64,000 nt of DNA from assembly GCA_965279355.1 (NCBI GenBank), contig OZ257155.1, positions 2,480,001 to 2,544,000 of the forward strand, read 5' to 3'. Below the pieces are notes generated by a model. That model worked only from the letters and a program-made list of their open reading frames with translations, did no database searches and had not been told where the DNA came from. A program made the translations under genes and the position numbers. This document shows positions 16,563-25,494 of this stretch, piece by piece (the first letter of the stretch is position 1; every line of letters starts with the position of its first letter). The stretch comes from G965279355 sp965279355 (GTDB taxonomy: Bacteria; Pseudomonadota; Alphaproteobacteria; CACIAM-22H2).

Positions 16563-18089
16563 CTAAAATTTAAGCCGGATTTCTGAGCGGACACCGGCGA
16601 CATTGTCGTCTTTCTCACGCCAGCCATAGATCACGTCATGGCGCAGGATCACCGACTTCGAGAGCGGAATCTGATGACGTACGCCCACGCCATACTGATC
16701 GGCGCGCGCCGGCCGGCCGGGCTCAAGATCGCCTTCCATGACCTGCACCGTCGCGAACTCGAAGACAAGCTGCTGATCCAGGTTGAACAGATAGTTCACA
16801 CCGATCGCGCCGCCATAGGTGTTCTGGCCGGTGTCGTCGAGGCGTGGAAATCCGGTCAGTGCGTCGGTCTGGAACAGGATACCCGTATTGAACAGAATGC
16901 CGCCGGCGCCCGCGTCGCGGATCAGCGATTGCGGCCGATCGAATCCGGCAAACAGATTCAGGTATGGAACGAGCGTCAGTGGCTTTTGGGTAATGAGCGA
17001 GTTTTCGAGCAGAAAGATAAACCCGTCGGCGTTCTGCTGCTGATTGCGCAGCCGGTCCTGGCCGAAAGTCCAAACACCCCGGGCGCTGTTCGACAGCCAA
17101 CCTCCATATCGGCGCGTGAAGGCCAAGGTTGCGCTGTTGTAGCTGAGATCGTCGAATATCCCCTCTCCATCGACCTTGCCCACACCGGCCTCCCAGTAGC
17201 CCTCCAGCGCATCGACAAAGGCGGCGGCACCGTAGACCTTCACGTTATGATCCGCAAAAGCGTTCCGGTCGTCGCGGATTGCCGGCGTCGAAACCTTGTC
17301 GAAGCCGGCAAAGAACGAGAAGTCCATGTTCGAGATCCCGAACAGTCTGCTGTTGCGCGCCGGGATTGCGAACGCAAAGCCGGTGATCGCGTCGTTGACC
17401 CAGACGCCGTTCTGAAACAGCAGCGGCATCAGACCGGCCGCAACCGGCAGATCGAAACTCTGATACTCGTCCGTCACGCCAGCCAGGATGTTCCCGATAT
17501 CGCCCTCGAAGAACAGGGTATCGACATTGCCGTCGATAATGCCTTTCCCCTGCTGGCGGTCGTCGCCAAAGAACTCGTACCGCGAGAACTCACCGTTCTG
17601 GTCGATCGGCCGGAAGAGGGCGTGGACGCGCTCCGTGGAGGTCAGCTGCAGATCGGCGTCGAGGTTGAGACGCGAGGCGATCAGCCCTTTTTCCGCACGT
17701 CCGTTATCGTTGTAGGCGACGGCTGTCCGCCAGTCGCCATAGAGCTGCAGGCTCGGATTCACCAAATTCTTGCGGCCAATGACATTGTATCCGCCGGCCA
17801 GCGGGCCTTCCCGATAGAGCGAGCGCCCGATTTCTATGATCGGCCGCGGCTCGTCGATATTCGTTTTGCCGCCATAGATATCGATCTGCTGCTGCGCATC
17901 GTACGGCTTGTCCTGGTAGCTCGGGTTCGGCTTGAAGACAGCCGGATTGTGCTGCTCCCGCTGCACCCCCGGCGACATTTCCGGCTCGTCTGCCGCATAG
18001 GCCACGGCGGCAACCGCTGCCACCGCCACCACTGCACCAACCGCGGCGCCGATCTTCGTCCAGGGATTGTCCCGTTTCTGCGAACGCAT
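16563..18089 (-). CDS. Putative outer-membrane beta-barrel protein of the cytochrome operon
   Basis: The product is about 508 residues from ATG 18089. It has a signal peptide with an Ala/Val core and likely cleavage after AYA, then a Gln/Pro-rich region, then alternating amphipathic strands typical of a beta-barrel. The last residue is Phe (EIRLKF), the usual C-terminal signature of outer-membrane proteins. A start at 18128 would overlap the cytochrome gene before it and add 13 basic residues. No CxxCH motif is present. It may form the porin part of a porin-cytochrome conduit, or be an unrelated porin; the family was not recognised. Confidence 0.75.
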   Translation of the reverse strand: MRSQKRDNPWTKIGAAVGAVVAVAAVAAVAYAADEPEMSPGVQREQHNPAVFKPNPSYQDKPYDAQQQIDIYGGKTNIDEPRPIIEIGRSLYREGPLAGGYNVIGRKNLVNPSLQLYGDWRTAVAYNDNGRAEKGLIASRLNLDADLQLTSTERVHALFRPIDQNGEFSRYEFFGDDRQQGKGIIDGNVDTLFFEGDIGNILAGVTDEYQSFDLPVAAGLMPLLFQNGVWVNDAITGFAFAIPARNSRLFGISNMDFSFFAGFDKVSTPAIRDDRNAFADHNVKVYGAAAFVDALEGYWEAGVGKVDGEGIFDDLSYNSATLAFTRRYGGWLSNSARGVWTFGQDRLRNQQQNADGFIFLLENSLITQKPLTLVPYLNLFAGFDRPQSLIRDAGAGGILFNTGILFQTDALTGFPRLDDTGQNTYGGAIGVNYLFNLDQQLVFEFATVQVMEGDLEPGRPARADQYGVGVRHQIPLSKSVILRHDVIYGWREKDDNVAGVRSEIRLKF

Positions 18090-18114
18090 TGTCTTATCCC
18101 CCCGCCAGCGACGC

Positions 18115-19887
18115 CTATCGGATCTCAAAGGAAACGGTGTACGGGTGGATGTCGACCATCCACTCGTTCATGGCCTGCTCCATCTCAAGTGTCGCCTTGA
18201 CGAATTTCATGAAGTAGATGGGCTCGGCGCGGCTGCGCATCCGGACCGCAAGCTTGTACTTGCCTGGCTGCACGATCAGATGAGCCGGAATGGAATAGCT
18301 GGCCGTCAGCGTTCCCAGCGGCGGGATGCTGCGACTTTCCATACGAATACCGGGCGGATGGTTCAAAACCGACGTCGGCACGGTCGCCGGCCGGATAAAC
18401 GGGATCTGATCGATATCGAAATTGACCGGCAGATACATCTCCCGATCCGTTCCAACGACATTGGATGTGAGAAATTTCGTCTGCAGATTCACCAGCTGGT
18501 CGTCATGCGGAACCTTGCCCTCACGCACATCCAGGGAATGGAGGTCAGCCATGTCGCCGTGTGAATCGACATAGCCGGACTCCCATACAGTCTTCCCGTC
18601 GGGAGCGACCAGCGCGACGTTCAGCCAGATTTCCGGCTGCGCGCCAAGCGACCCGGATGGCATGTTGTGGCCGGGATTTGTATTGGTGATCCGAAAATCG
18701 ACGCGCAGATTCGATCCAAGCTTCGGCTGCGAGCGGAAGAACGGGCCATCGAGCTTCGAGCCGTTCTCCATGACCTGCAGGCGCAGTTTTCTCTTTTCCT
18801 CGAGCGCTTCGAGATTCTCGGCAATGATCTCGCGGGCTTCCTCGCGATCGATGCGGTCCGTCCAGGGGTCGGCAAATGTCAGCTTGGTTTCGCCCTTTTC
18901 GACCTTGTCCTCGAAATCGGACTCGCCCCAGCCGGCGCGGAAATCGAACTTCAGCCAGTCTTCGATCTTTATTTTTTCCGCCTTCGGGTTGTGCGGAAAG
19001 ATGCCGGGATGGGCAATCGGATAGCCGGGCCCGTAGAACGCGTGATTGCTGTGCTTGCGGTTCGGGTTGACCGGACGTCCGTTTACGACGGCGGTCGGGG
19101 CCGCGACATAGCCATTCGCCACGCCAGGCGTCTTGCCCATATGGCAATCCTGGCAGGTCACGCCGGCCGCCATGGCCGGCGACGCACGAAACTGGTCCCA
19201 GACAACTTCAAGCTTGATACCGGGGTGAACTGCAACCTGATGACACGAGACGCAGAACTCGGACTTCGAGAGCTGGTCGAATTTCACGACGCCGGTGTGA
19301 ATGCGGTTGCCGCGCTCCTGCGGCGATGTGGCGACGCGGTAGAAATCCTTTTGCTGCAGGACGTCATCCAGCTTGCCGTCTTCGCCCGTCCCCGAGACCG
19401 GTGTGTGGATATCCCCGGGCTGGACGGTCCGCTCGCCGTTCACTTTCGCATACTCATCGGTCACCCGATGACAGGTGATGCAGGTCACACCCTCACGCGC
19501 GACCTGGCTGCGTGCCCAGAGCGGCTGCCAGCGTTCCTCACCGCGTTGCGTGCCGACCTGCTGATGGCATCGCACGCAGAACGACCGGATCGTGCCGGAA
19601 GACAGGTCGTTGATGGTCTGCTCGAACTTGTGAAACATCGGCGAAATGGACGCATAGGCGTGGTTCGATGAGGCCCATTCGCGATAGATCTGTCCGTGAC
19701 ACGAGCCGCACTGCGCGGCAGTCGGATAGGAATTCTCCGCGAAGACCGCCGCGTGCGGGTCTTTCTCCTGCGCAACCGCTGGCGTGCCATGAAGGAGCAG
19801 CGGTGTCATCACCGCAAGACCTACAGCGGCACCGAAGCCAAGTAGCGCGAGGCCGCGCCATAGACCTGTTTTCAGATTATTTCGCAT
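18115..19887 (-). CDS. Pentaheme c-type cytochrome with large C-terminal domain
   Basis: The 590-residue protein has an N-terminal signal/anchor (about 8-40) and five CxxCH heme sites at about residues 60, 104, 136, 212 and 245. The remaining 340 residues have no further heme site and include the strand-rich segment RVDFRITNTNPGHNMPSG. The heme part resembles the cytochrome c554 group. A periplasmic or outer-face location is expected. The start overlaps the end of the decaheme gene by 11 bp. It is followed by the beta-barrel gene, which fits a role in passing electrons towards or through the outer membrane. Confidence 0.88.
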   Translation of the reverse strand: MRNNLKTGLWRGLALLGFGAAVGLAVMTPLLLHGTPAVAQEKDPHAAVFAENSYPTAAQCGSCHGQIYREWASSNHAYASISPMFHKFEQTINDLSSGTIRSFCVRCHQQVGTQRGEERWQPLWARSQVAREGVTCITCHRVTDEYAKVNGERTVQPGDIHTPVSGTGEDGKLDDVLQQKDFYRVATSPQERGNRIHTGVVKFDQLSKSEFCVSCHQVAVHPGIKLEVVWDQFRASPAMAAGVTCQDCHMGKTPGVANGYVAAPTAVVNGRPVNPNRKHSNHAFYGPGYPIAHPGIFPHNPKAEKIKIEDWLKFDFRAGWGESDFEDKVEKGETKLTFADPWTDRIDREEAREIIAENLEALEEKRKLRLQVMENGSKLDGPFFRSQPKLGSNLRVDFRITNTNPGHNMPSGSLGAQPEIWLNVALVAPDGKTVWESGYVDSHGDMADLHSLDVREGKVPHDDQLVNLQTKFLTSNVVGTDREMYLPVNFDIDQIPFIRPATVPTSVLNHPPGIRMESRSIPPLGTLTASYSIPAHLIVQPGKYKLAVRMRSRAEPIYFMKFVKATLEMEQAMNEWMVDIHPYTVSFEIR

Positions 19888-21793
19888 CGGACATCATCCT
19901 TTTCATCAAGGCATGATCCTGGTGATAGACGTGACAGAGCTGGCAGTCGTCGCGGACCCGGCCTGCCGCATGACACGTGCTGCAGGTATTGAGGGCAATT
20001 GGCTGGAAAGCGCCGGCTGCCCCACCCTGCCCCAATGTGTGGCAGCTGGTGCACGTCTTCTCGGGCCCCAGCAGATCGAGATGGGCGCGATGATCGAACC
20101 GGGTGTGCGGCCGTTCGCGGCCGAGTTGCGCCATCCAGTTTGCGGTCTGCGCGCCGTTCGCCTGACTGCTCATCGTATGACACTTCGCACACTGTCCGGG
20201 CCCGTCGGACGCCGACAGGAGTTCCTTGCGGGCCGCCGTCAGGCGCTCGCGATCCTCGGCACTTTCGGGCATCGGCATATTGACGGCTTCGATCCACGCC
20301 CTGATGACCGGCGATGCGTGCTGCGGCTTGGCGTAACGAATGTCGAGCGCGTCGGCGCGCCAGCCTGGCAGGGCCGCGGTTCCCGGCGGCTCGTATTCGC
20401 GATTGGCGGCCCAGGCGCAGGCCGCCTGACGCGCCTGCTCCGCATTCAAACCGGCAAGCATGCCCTCGGGTTTGGCCGTGCCCAGACGTTTCTGCACTGC
20501 CGCCACCAGCGGGTCGGTGCCGTCGCGCATCATGTCCAGGATCAGCCCTTCCATCGGCGCGCTGTAATCAGCTGCATCATCCGCTGAAGTGCCCAGCAGA
20601 TATGCGCTCAACATAGTCGGCTGCTCCACCGAGACGGCCGAGAACGCGCCCGCTGCCTTCTCCGGTGCGGGGCGATCCCCACGGCGCGCCGCCGCAATGG
20701 CCGCTCGTACTTCAGCCAATGACTCTCCGGTCAGGCCGCAAGCCTGAACAATATCGTCCGGTTTAACATCGCTCTTTTCGATTTCGGGCCAGCGGAACAG
20801 CACGAAATCGCGTTTTGCGATGGCATCGGCATGACAGCCGGCACAGGCGGTCTCGAAACCGGCCGGCTTGATGACCCGGCCGGCATTTTCCACCTGGTGA
20901 CACCCGATGCAGCCCCCTTGCGGAACCAGCGCGGCCAGCCGCTGATCGGCAAAATGCTTGTTCAGGTGGCTGATATGATCGAAGCGGATCGCTTGGGGAT
21001 GATCGTAGGGGAAGTTCGCCGGAAACGGCGGATGGCTGCGTGCAAAATCCTGCACCTTTACAGTGTGGCAGGACTGACATTGCGCCTCAGAGATCTTCGT
21101 CACTGGCGCGTTCCGTCCGCGATGTTCCGTATGGCACGCAAGGCAGCTCGTCTGGCCAAGATCCGGCCGCTTTTCAAAGACCTGATTGTGCGCAAGCCAC
21201 TCCTTGCCGCCGAAGCCATGGCAGCTTGCGCAGGCGCCCACCATGCCTTTTCCGGAATGCCCGGCTCCGGCATCTGCCGATGCATCCCCAAGCGACCAGA
21301 ACGCACGCCACCATCCGGCCGCGCCTTGCCCGGATGCTGCGTGGCACGTAGCGCATCCATTTTCAGAGGCGAAATGCGCATGCGCGGCCGATAGCGGTCC
21401 TGGATCCAGCGAGACGATCGCCGTCGAACGGACATCACTGCCGATGACAAAAAAGCCAATCAGCGCGACGACAACCGCCGCGGCCAGCAGAGCCAGGCGA
21501 CCACGCCACACCGACAACGTGCGGCGCGGCATGCAGGGGGGCTGCCGTACGCCACATTGACCATTTGCGTCCGGTCCATGGGCACAAGGCCCGCCCTCCG
21601 CGGCCGGACGACGGCATTGCCAACTGCCTTTCTGGTTCAGCGGCACGCACGCCGTCTGCCCGCCGCAGGCGCCAAAAGCGTCAGGGCCACGCGAGCAGGG
21701 CTTCCCCCAACTGGAGGCGCGACCGCAGCGCCATCCGAGCGTCGGGCGCTCGTAGCGGCTGCGATCATGCCGGAAGCGTCCGCGATCGATCAT
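19877..21793 (-). CDS. Decaheme c-type cytochrome with N-terminal duplicated Cys4 module and membrane anchor
   Basis: The product is 638 residues from ATG 21793, which overlaps the cytochrome b stop by 4 bp; the longer frame to 21877 lies inside that gene. Residues 21-90 hold two tandem units of the form C-x9-C-x2-GPDA-x-G-x-C-G, with Cys 23/33/43/49 and 60/70/80/87. A membrane helix (about 99-118) with Arg residues before it places this module in the cytoplasm. Ten CxxCH sites follow at about 147, 188, 217, 239, 295, 317, 535, 581, 604 and 617 in the periplasm. The protein could carry electrons across the periplasm from the inner membrane. What the Cys4 units bind is unknown. Confidence 0.88.
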   Translation of the reverse strand: MIDRGRFRHDRSRYERPTLGWRCGRASSWGKPCSRGPDAFGACGGQTACVPLNQKGSWQCRRPAAEGGPCAHGPDANGQCGVRQPPCMPRRTLSVWRGRLALLAAAVVVALIGFFVIGSDVRSTAIVSLDPGPLSAAHAHFASENGCATCHAASGQGAAGWWRAFWSLGDASADAGAGHSGKGMVGACASCHGFGGKEWLAHNQVFEKRPDLGQTSCLACHTEHRGRNAPVTKISEAQCQSCHTVKVQDFARSHPPFPANFPYDHPQAIRFDHISHLNKHFADQRLAALVPQGGCIGCHQVENAGRVIKPAGFETACAGCHADAIAKRDFVLFRWPEIEKSDVKPDDIVQACGLTGESLAEVRAAIAAARRGDRPAPEKAAGAFSAVSVEQPTMLSAYLLGTSADDAADYSAPMEGLILDMMRDGTDPLVAAVQKRLGTAKPEGMLAGLNAEQARQAACAWAANREYEPPGTAALPGWRADALDIRYAKPQHASPVIRAWIEAVNMPMPESAEDRERLTAARKELLSASDGPGQCAKCHTMSSQANGAQTANWMAQLGRERPHTRFDHRAHLDLLGPEKTCTSCHTLGQGGAAGAFQPIALNTCSTCHAAGRVRDDCQLCHVYHQDHALMKRMMSDAK

Positions 21794-22605
21794 TGTCCGA
21801 AAACGTGAGCAAGAATGAGATGCCAGACAGCCAGCGCCATCATGGTGGCCGCCATCGGCACGTGGACGAGCGGCCACCGCTTCAGCAGCGTCTGCAACGC
21901 GTACTGGGTATCGACGACCGCCTTGGCGGCGCCGAGATCGGCGATCCGCGAGAGATGTCGCTTTTCTTCAGGCGCCAGATAGCGACCGACCGTCTCAAGA
22001 CGGCGGGCAAACCAATAGGCCGCCCGGCGCCCACCGAATGCATGGCTGACAACAAAACGCGGGCGGGCGAAGTACCAAGCCAGCGTTTCAAAGTAATAAC
22101 GGCCCAGGGTTTCCTGTCCGGATTCCTCTGCGGCGGCAAGCAGCGACTTCTCGACCTGGTCGCGGATCAAGGCGAGTTCGGCGGGGATACGCTCATAAAT
22201 GATTTCGCCGCCGACGCGCGCCAGCCGGCCAGGCGCCCAGAGCTGAAGGCCATAGCCGGCAATGCCGGAAATACAAACGAGATAGAAGAGGCCGGCCAAA
22301 ACCTGATCCGCGAACCCGATCGGCCATAGATTGCCCGTGTGCAGCCAGAACACCGCAAGGCTCAGCAGACCGCCGACAATGTGAAACGTCAGCCACACGG
22401 ACGCGCGGCCAAGCGGCACCATCGAGAGCTTTTTCCGCGCGTTATAGAGGGCGAGGAAGACGATCAGGCCGAACAGGACATAGCCGGTGACAAAATCGGT
22501 ATCGCGCAGAGAAAGCAGCGCATGCCGCTGCCAGAGCGCCAGACCGCCAAGAACGACCAGCGCGGCCAGCCAGACTCCGGCACTGTTCCGCTGCAGGGCT
22601 CTCAT
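21790..22605 (-). CDS. Membrane cytochrome b-like subunit
   Basis: This 271-residue integral membrane protein has about four helices and histidines inside or next to them: FHIVGG (helix 2), WLHTGN, HVPMAATMMA and WHLILAH. These could ligate b hemes and exchange electrons with quinol. It resembles the membrane b subunits that accompany ferredoxin-like proteins. A hydrophilic loop rich in Arg/Glu separates the helices (about 130-235). It is coupled to both neighbours by ATGA overlaps, so it probably forms a complex with the Fe-S and decaheme subunits. Confidence 0.8.
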   Translation of the reverse strand: MRALQRNSAGVWLAALVVLGGLALWQRHALLSLRDTDFVTGYVLFGLIVFLALYNARKKLSMVPLGRASVWLTFHIVGGLLSLAVFWLHTGNLWPIGFADQVLAGLFYLVCISGIAGYGLQLWAPGRLARVGGEIIYERIPAELALIRDQVEKSLLAAAEESGQETLGRYYFETLAWYFARPRFVVSHAFGGRRAAYWFARRLETVGRYLAPEEKRHLSRIADLGAAKAVVDTQYALQTLLKRWPLVHVPMAATMMALAVWHLILAHVFGQ

Positions 22606-24296
22606 TCCCCGGCTCCACCGATCTCATGCTGAAGCACTTCGTTGATGCCGACGCGCCGCAGGGCGTCGTGAGGGCAGGCCCGCGCACAGGCCGGTCCGCC
22701 GGGCTGCTCCACGCAAAGATCGCACTTGGTTGCCTTGACGATCGGCAGGTTCTGATCGTCAACCAGACGCTGACCGGTCTGGTCCGCGACCTCGACCAGC
22801 CTGATATTGTCGTACGGACAGGAGTTCGCACAGGTGCCGCATCCGATACAGGTGTCGTCATTGATGACCACCACCCCGGCTGCCTCGTTGCGATGAATCG
22901 CACCGGTCGGGCAACCGATCATGCAGACCGGATCGCGGCAATGCATGCAGGCATTGGCCACCATCCAGTGATCGAAGGTGTGCCCGTGCCGCGCAAACCG
23001 CGGATTTCCTCCATGCGTCGACGCACAGGCCTTCACACAATCGTCGCAGCGCACGCAACGCTCGAGATCGATCAACATTGCCTGGGTGCCGTTGATGTAG
23101 CGGCCGTCGACAAGCCATTCCACAAAGGCGTCGTCCTCGATCGGACGATCGACGGTAATCGCAGGCTCAACCGGTGGCTGGGTCAGGGTCGGAAAGACAA
23201 ATTTTTCGAGGATGTGAGTCGGAACGCGAAGAATGTCGACATAGCCCAGGGCCGTGAGTGACCGGCGCAGCCGCCCTTCCTTGCCAGACCGCCAGCCTTC
23301 GTAGGTTTCCTCCAGACCGAAATAGTCGCCAGCGCCGAGATAGGTAACGGTGCGCTGGGCGGTTCCCAGCTTCACGGAAACGCGCGCAAAGCCGGCGCGG
23401 ATGAGATACACGCCATCCGGCCGCGTGCCCTCCGCGGCGATGATTGGCTCTTCCATTGCCTCCGCGGCTTCCGGAGTCTCCGCCGCGCCCTGGCGCATCT
23501 GCTTGTAGGAAACGTGCCAGTCAAAGCTGCCGTAGGTCTTGAACTTGACCCGGCTCGCCACGGACTGCAGGACATCGGGCGGAAGATCGGCAAACAGCGG
23601 CGTTGCGCTAAGATGGGTGCTGAGCGCGTTGCTGCGATAGTTCTCGTCGATGCGGCGCTTCCAGCCCGGATCGAACCGCCTGAGTTCACGCAGGCCTTGC
23701 CAGCGGATTTCGAGCAGCACTGCCCCTGTTTCGGCGAACACCGTCGCCGAGCGCGGAACGCGGCCCAGCGCCGCAAGTTCGCCAAAGATTCGGCCGGGGC
23801 CCAGAACCGCAGTGCGATGCTGATCGAGCACGGCGGGCACATCCTGAAGGAAGATATGCGTCGCATCGCCCTTGGAGCCCCGCGACCGGTTGCGGACGTC
23901 ACGATAGCGCTCGGCATCGCGAACTTCTGGGACTCGTGTATTGCTCCAGAGCTGCGTGAGCGCTTCGAAAAAACCGCGCTTGCGCGCCGCTTGCCGTCCA
24001 ATCATCTCGCGCGGCAGCGACGGCGCCAGCACGACACGCAGCTGACCGCCCAGCACAAGAAACGCGGAATTGCCGTAGTCACCCTCGCGCACGACGATGT
24101 CGCCGGCCTGAAACACGGCCAGCCTTGCATCGTTCTTCAGGATCCCACGCAGCGGTATGTGTGCGGGGAACGCGTCGGCCTGAATCTCGGCAATTTCCTT
24201 CAGCGCCATCAGCCGATCGATATCGGCCTCGCTCATGTCGCCAAAGGGCACGTCCCACCGCTGGGGACGGCTCATGGTAAGCGCGGCTGCACTCAT
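22602..24296 (-). CDS. Cyclic-nucleotide-binding domains fused to a four-cluster [4Fe-4S] ferredoxin subunit
   Basis: This is a 564-residue fusion. The first half has two CRP-like cNMP-binding folds: about 45-215 (FQAGDIVVREGD, IFGELAALGRVPRSATV) with an insertion of about 60 residues, and about 225-375 (GAGDYFGLEETYEG). The second half (about 395-550) is a DMSO-reductase-B-type ferredoxin with four Cys groups, CVRCDDCVKAC, CMHC...CMIGC, CIGCGTCANSC and CDLC...CARAC, giving 16 Cys. No DNA-binding helix-turn-helix is present. Position between a tetraheme cytochrome and a cytochrome b suggests an electron-transfer subunit gated by a nucleotide signal; the ligand is unknown. Confidence 0.9.
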   Translation of the reverse strand: MSAAALTMSRPQRWDVPFGDMSEADIDRLMALKEIAEIQADAFPAHIPLRGILKNDARLAVFQAGDIVVREGDYGNSAFLVLGGQLRVVLAPSLPREMIGRQAARKRGFFEALTQLWSNTRVPEVRDAERYRDVRNRSRGSKGDATHIFLQDVPAVLDQHRTAVLGPGRIFGELAALGRVPRSATVFAETGAVLLEIRWQGLRELRRFDPGWKRRIDENYRSNALSTHLSATPLFADLPPDVLQSVASRVKFKTYGSFDWHVSYKQMRQGAAETPEAAEAMEEPIIAAEGTRPDGVYLIRAGFARVSVKLGTAQRTVTYLGAGDYFGLEETYEGWRSGKEGRLRRSLTALGYVDILRVPTHILEKFVFPTLTQPPVEPAITVDRPIEDDAFVEWLVDGRYINGTQAMLIDLERCVRCDDCVKACASTHGGNPRFARHGHTFDHWMVANACMHCRDPVCMIGCPTGAIHRNEAAGVVVINDDTCIGCGTCANSCPYDNIRLVEVADQTGQRLVDDQNLPIVKATKCDLCVEQPGGPACARACPHDALRRVGINEVLQHEIGGAGE

Positions 24297-24332
24297 AGCG
24301 GATTTCGCCTGTCGTGTTCGTTCGGCGTCCGC

Positions 24333-25283
24333 TTACTTGTAGGTGTTCTTGGCCGGAAGGCGGCTACCAACCTGAGCCGAAAGATCCTTGCCGGCAATCG
24401 CCTCGACGAGCTTGCGGGCATTTGCCTCCGTCGGCTGCGCAAGCAACGCGGCCGCCTCCGGCACCTGTCCCTTGATGGCATCGAGTGCCGCCCGCGCATC
24501 AACTTCGGTCTTTTTGACCGTTTCCTGATATTTCGCGCCGCCCGCACCGCCAATCGCAGCCGTCTGCACCAGCGCGGCCGCATGGCCGGCGACAAACATC
24601 CGCGACAGCTCCGCCGCATTCGCCTCGGCGTTGTCATTCACATTGGGCGGGTAGAAGCGGTGACGGACGGTCCCTTGCGAGAAACGGACGAACTCGAACG
24701 CGCTGCCGGCCGAGTGCCCGGCATCAATCATTTTCGAGACTGTTTCCGCCGGCAGACCGGCGCGCGCCAGGCCGTGGCAGGACAGGCAGTTTTTGGCCAC
24801 ATCAAAATGCATCGCCGGCCAGATCATTCCGGCCTGCGTCGCCTTCTGGATGCGCTCCTGCTTATGCGCCGCGGTTTCCGTCTCGCGTTTTGCCGACGGA
24901 CCGCCGTAGTCGTTATGGATCGCAAACCAGTCAGACGACGCGCCATGACAGCTTTCGCAGGAGGGCCCGGCCGTCGCATTGGCCCTGGCATTCGCGTCGG
25001 CCTTGGTCGCCGTAAAGTGGCAGGTCACGCACACTTCGTTGCGCCGCATGTTGGCATCACCACCTGCCGCGGTGATGATTTCCTTTACGGCAGGCTTACG
25101 GTGGATATCGCGAAACGATTCCGCGTGCTTGGTTTTTTCCCACACGCCGTGCTCGGCACGATGACATTCCTGGCACTTCTGCGGCCCCTGAAAGAAAGGC
25201 TCGGCCGTCGCCGAGCCACAGATTATGGCCAAACCAAGAAATGCGGCGGCCGAAACGGCCGCCCGGAATGTCGTGCTGAACAT
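24333..25283 (-). CDS. Tetraheme c-type cytochrome, c554-like
   Basis: The product is 316 residues from ATG 25283, chosen because GGGGGA lies 5 bp upstream; a TTG four codons earlier is the alternative. A signal peptide ends near ATAEPF. Four CxxCH sites (KCQECH, VCVTCH, SCESCH, NCLSCH) occupy the first 190 residues and resemble the cytochrome c554 family. The C-terminal third is Ala-rich and helical without hemes. First gene of the leftward operon; the 211 bp upstream hold its likely promoter. Confidence 0.88.
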   Translation of the reverse strand: MFSTTFRAAVSAAAFLGLAIICGSATAEPFFQGPQKCQECHRAEHGVWEKTKHAESFRDIHRKPAVKEIITAAGGDANMRRNEVCVTCHFTATKADANARANATAGPSCESCHGASSDWFAIHNDYGGPSAKRETETAAHKQERIQKATQAGMIWPAMHFDVAKNCLSCHGLARAGLPAETVSKMIDAGHSAGSAFEFVRFSQGTVRHRFYPPNVNDNAEANAAELSRMFVAGHAAALVQTAAIGGAGGAKYQETVKKTEVDARAALDAIKGQVPEAAALLAQPTEANARKLVEAIAGKDLSAQVGSRLPAKNTYK

Positions 25284-25456
25284 AGTATCCCCCAAACACT
25301 GTACTTTGCTTTGGTCTGCCGGCCCTCACATCCTCACGCACCGACCGGTCCCTCAGTCGTCGCGTCAGGCCAAAACAGAGCAAAAGCCAGCCTCGCCAAG
25401 TGCATTATTGTAGTCTCTCTGTGGGACGTGCCAAGGAGAGAAAAGCACCCGCCGTG

Positions 25457-25466
25457 TTAATATTAA
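25457..25466. promoter_or_regulatory. TTAATATTAA palindrome upstream of the cytochrome operon
   Basis: This is a 10-bp self-complementary A/T block in the 211-bp gap (25284-25494) before the tetraheme gene. It could be an operator or promoter element. No FNR- or CRP-type consensus is convincing. Confidence 0.3.
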
Positions 25467-25494
25467 TGAATTTGGCCGCGCGCCGTACCTTCCG

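Noticed and set aside
16638..18200. 520-codon open frame on the plus strand
   Set aside because: It is fully antisense to the beta-barrel gene, which has a signal peptide and operon context; long antisense frames are expected in high-GC DNA.
23514..25460. 648-codon open frame on the plus strand
   Set aside because: Antisense to the cNMP-ferredoxin and tetraheme genes, whose Cys motifs are clear; the frame shows no family motif.
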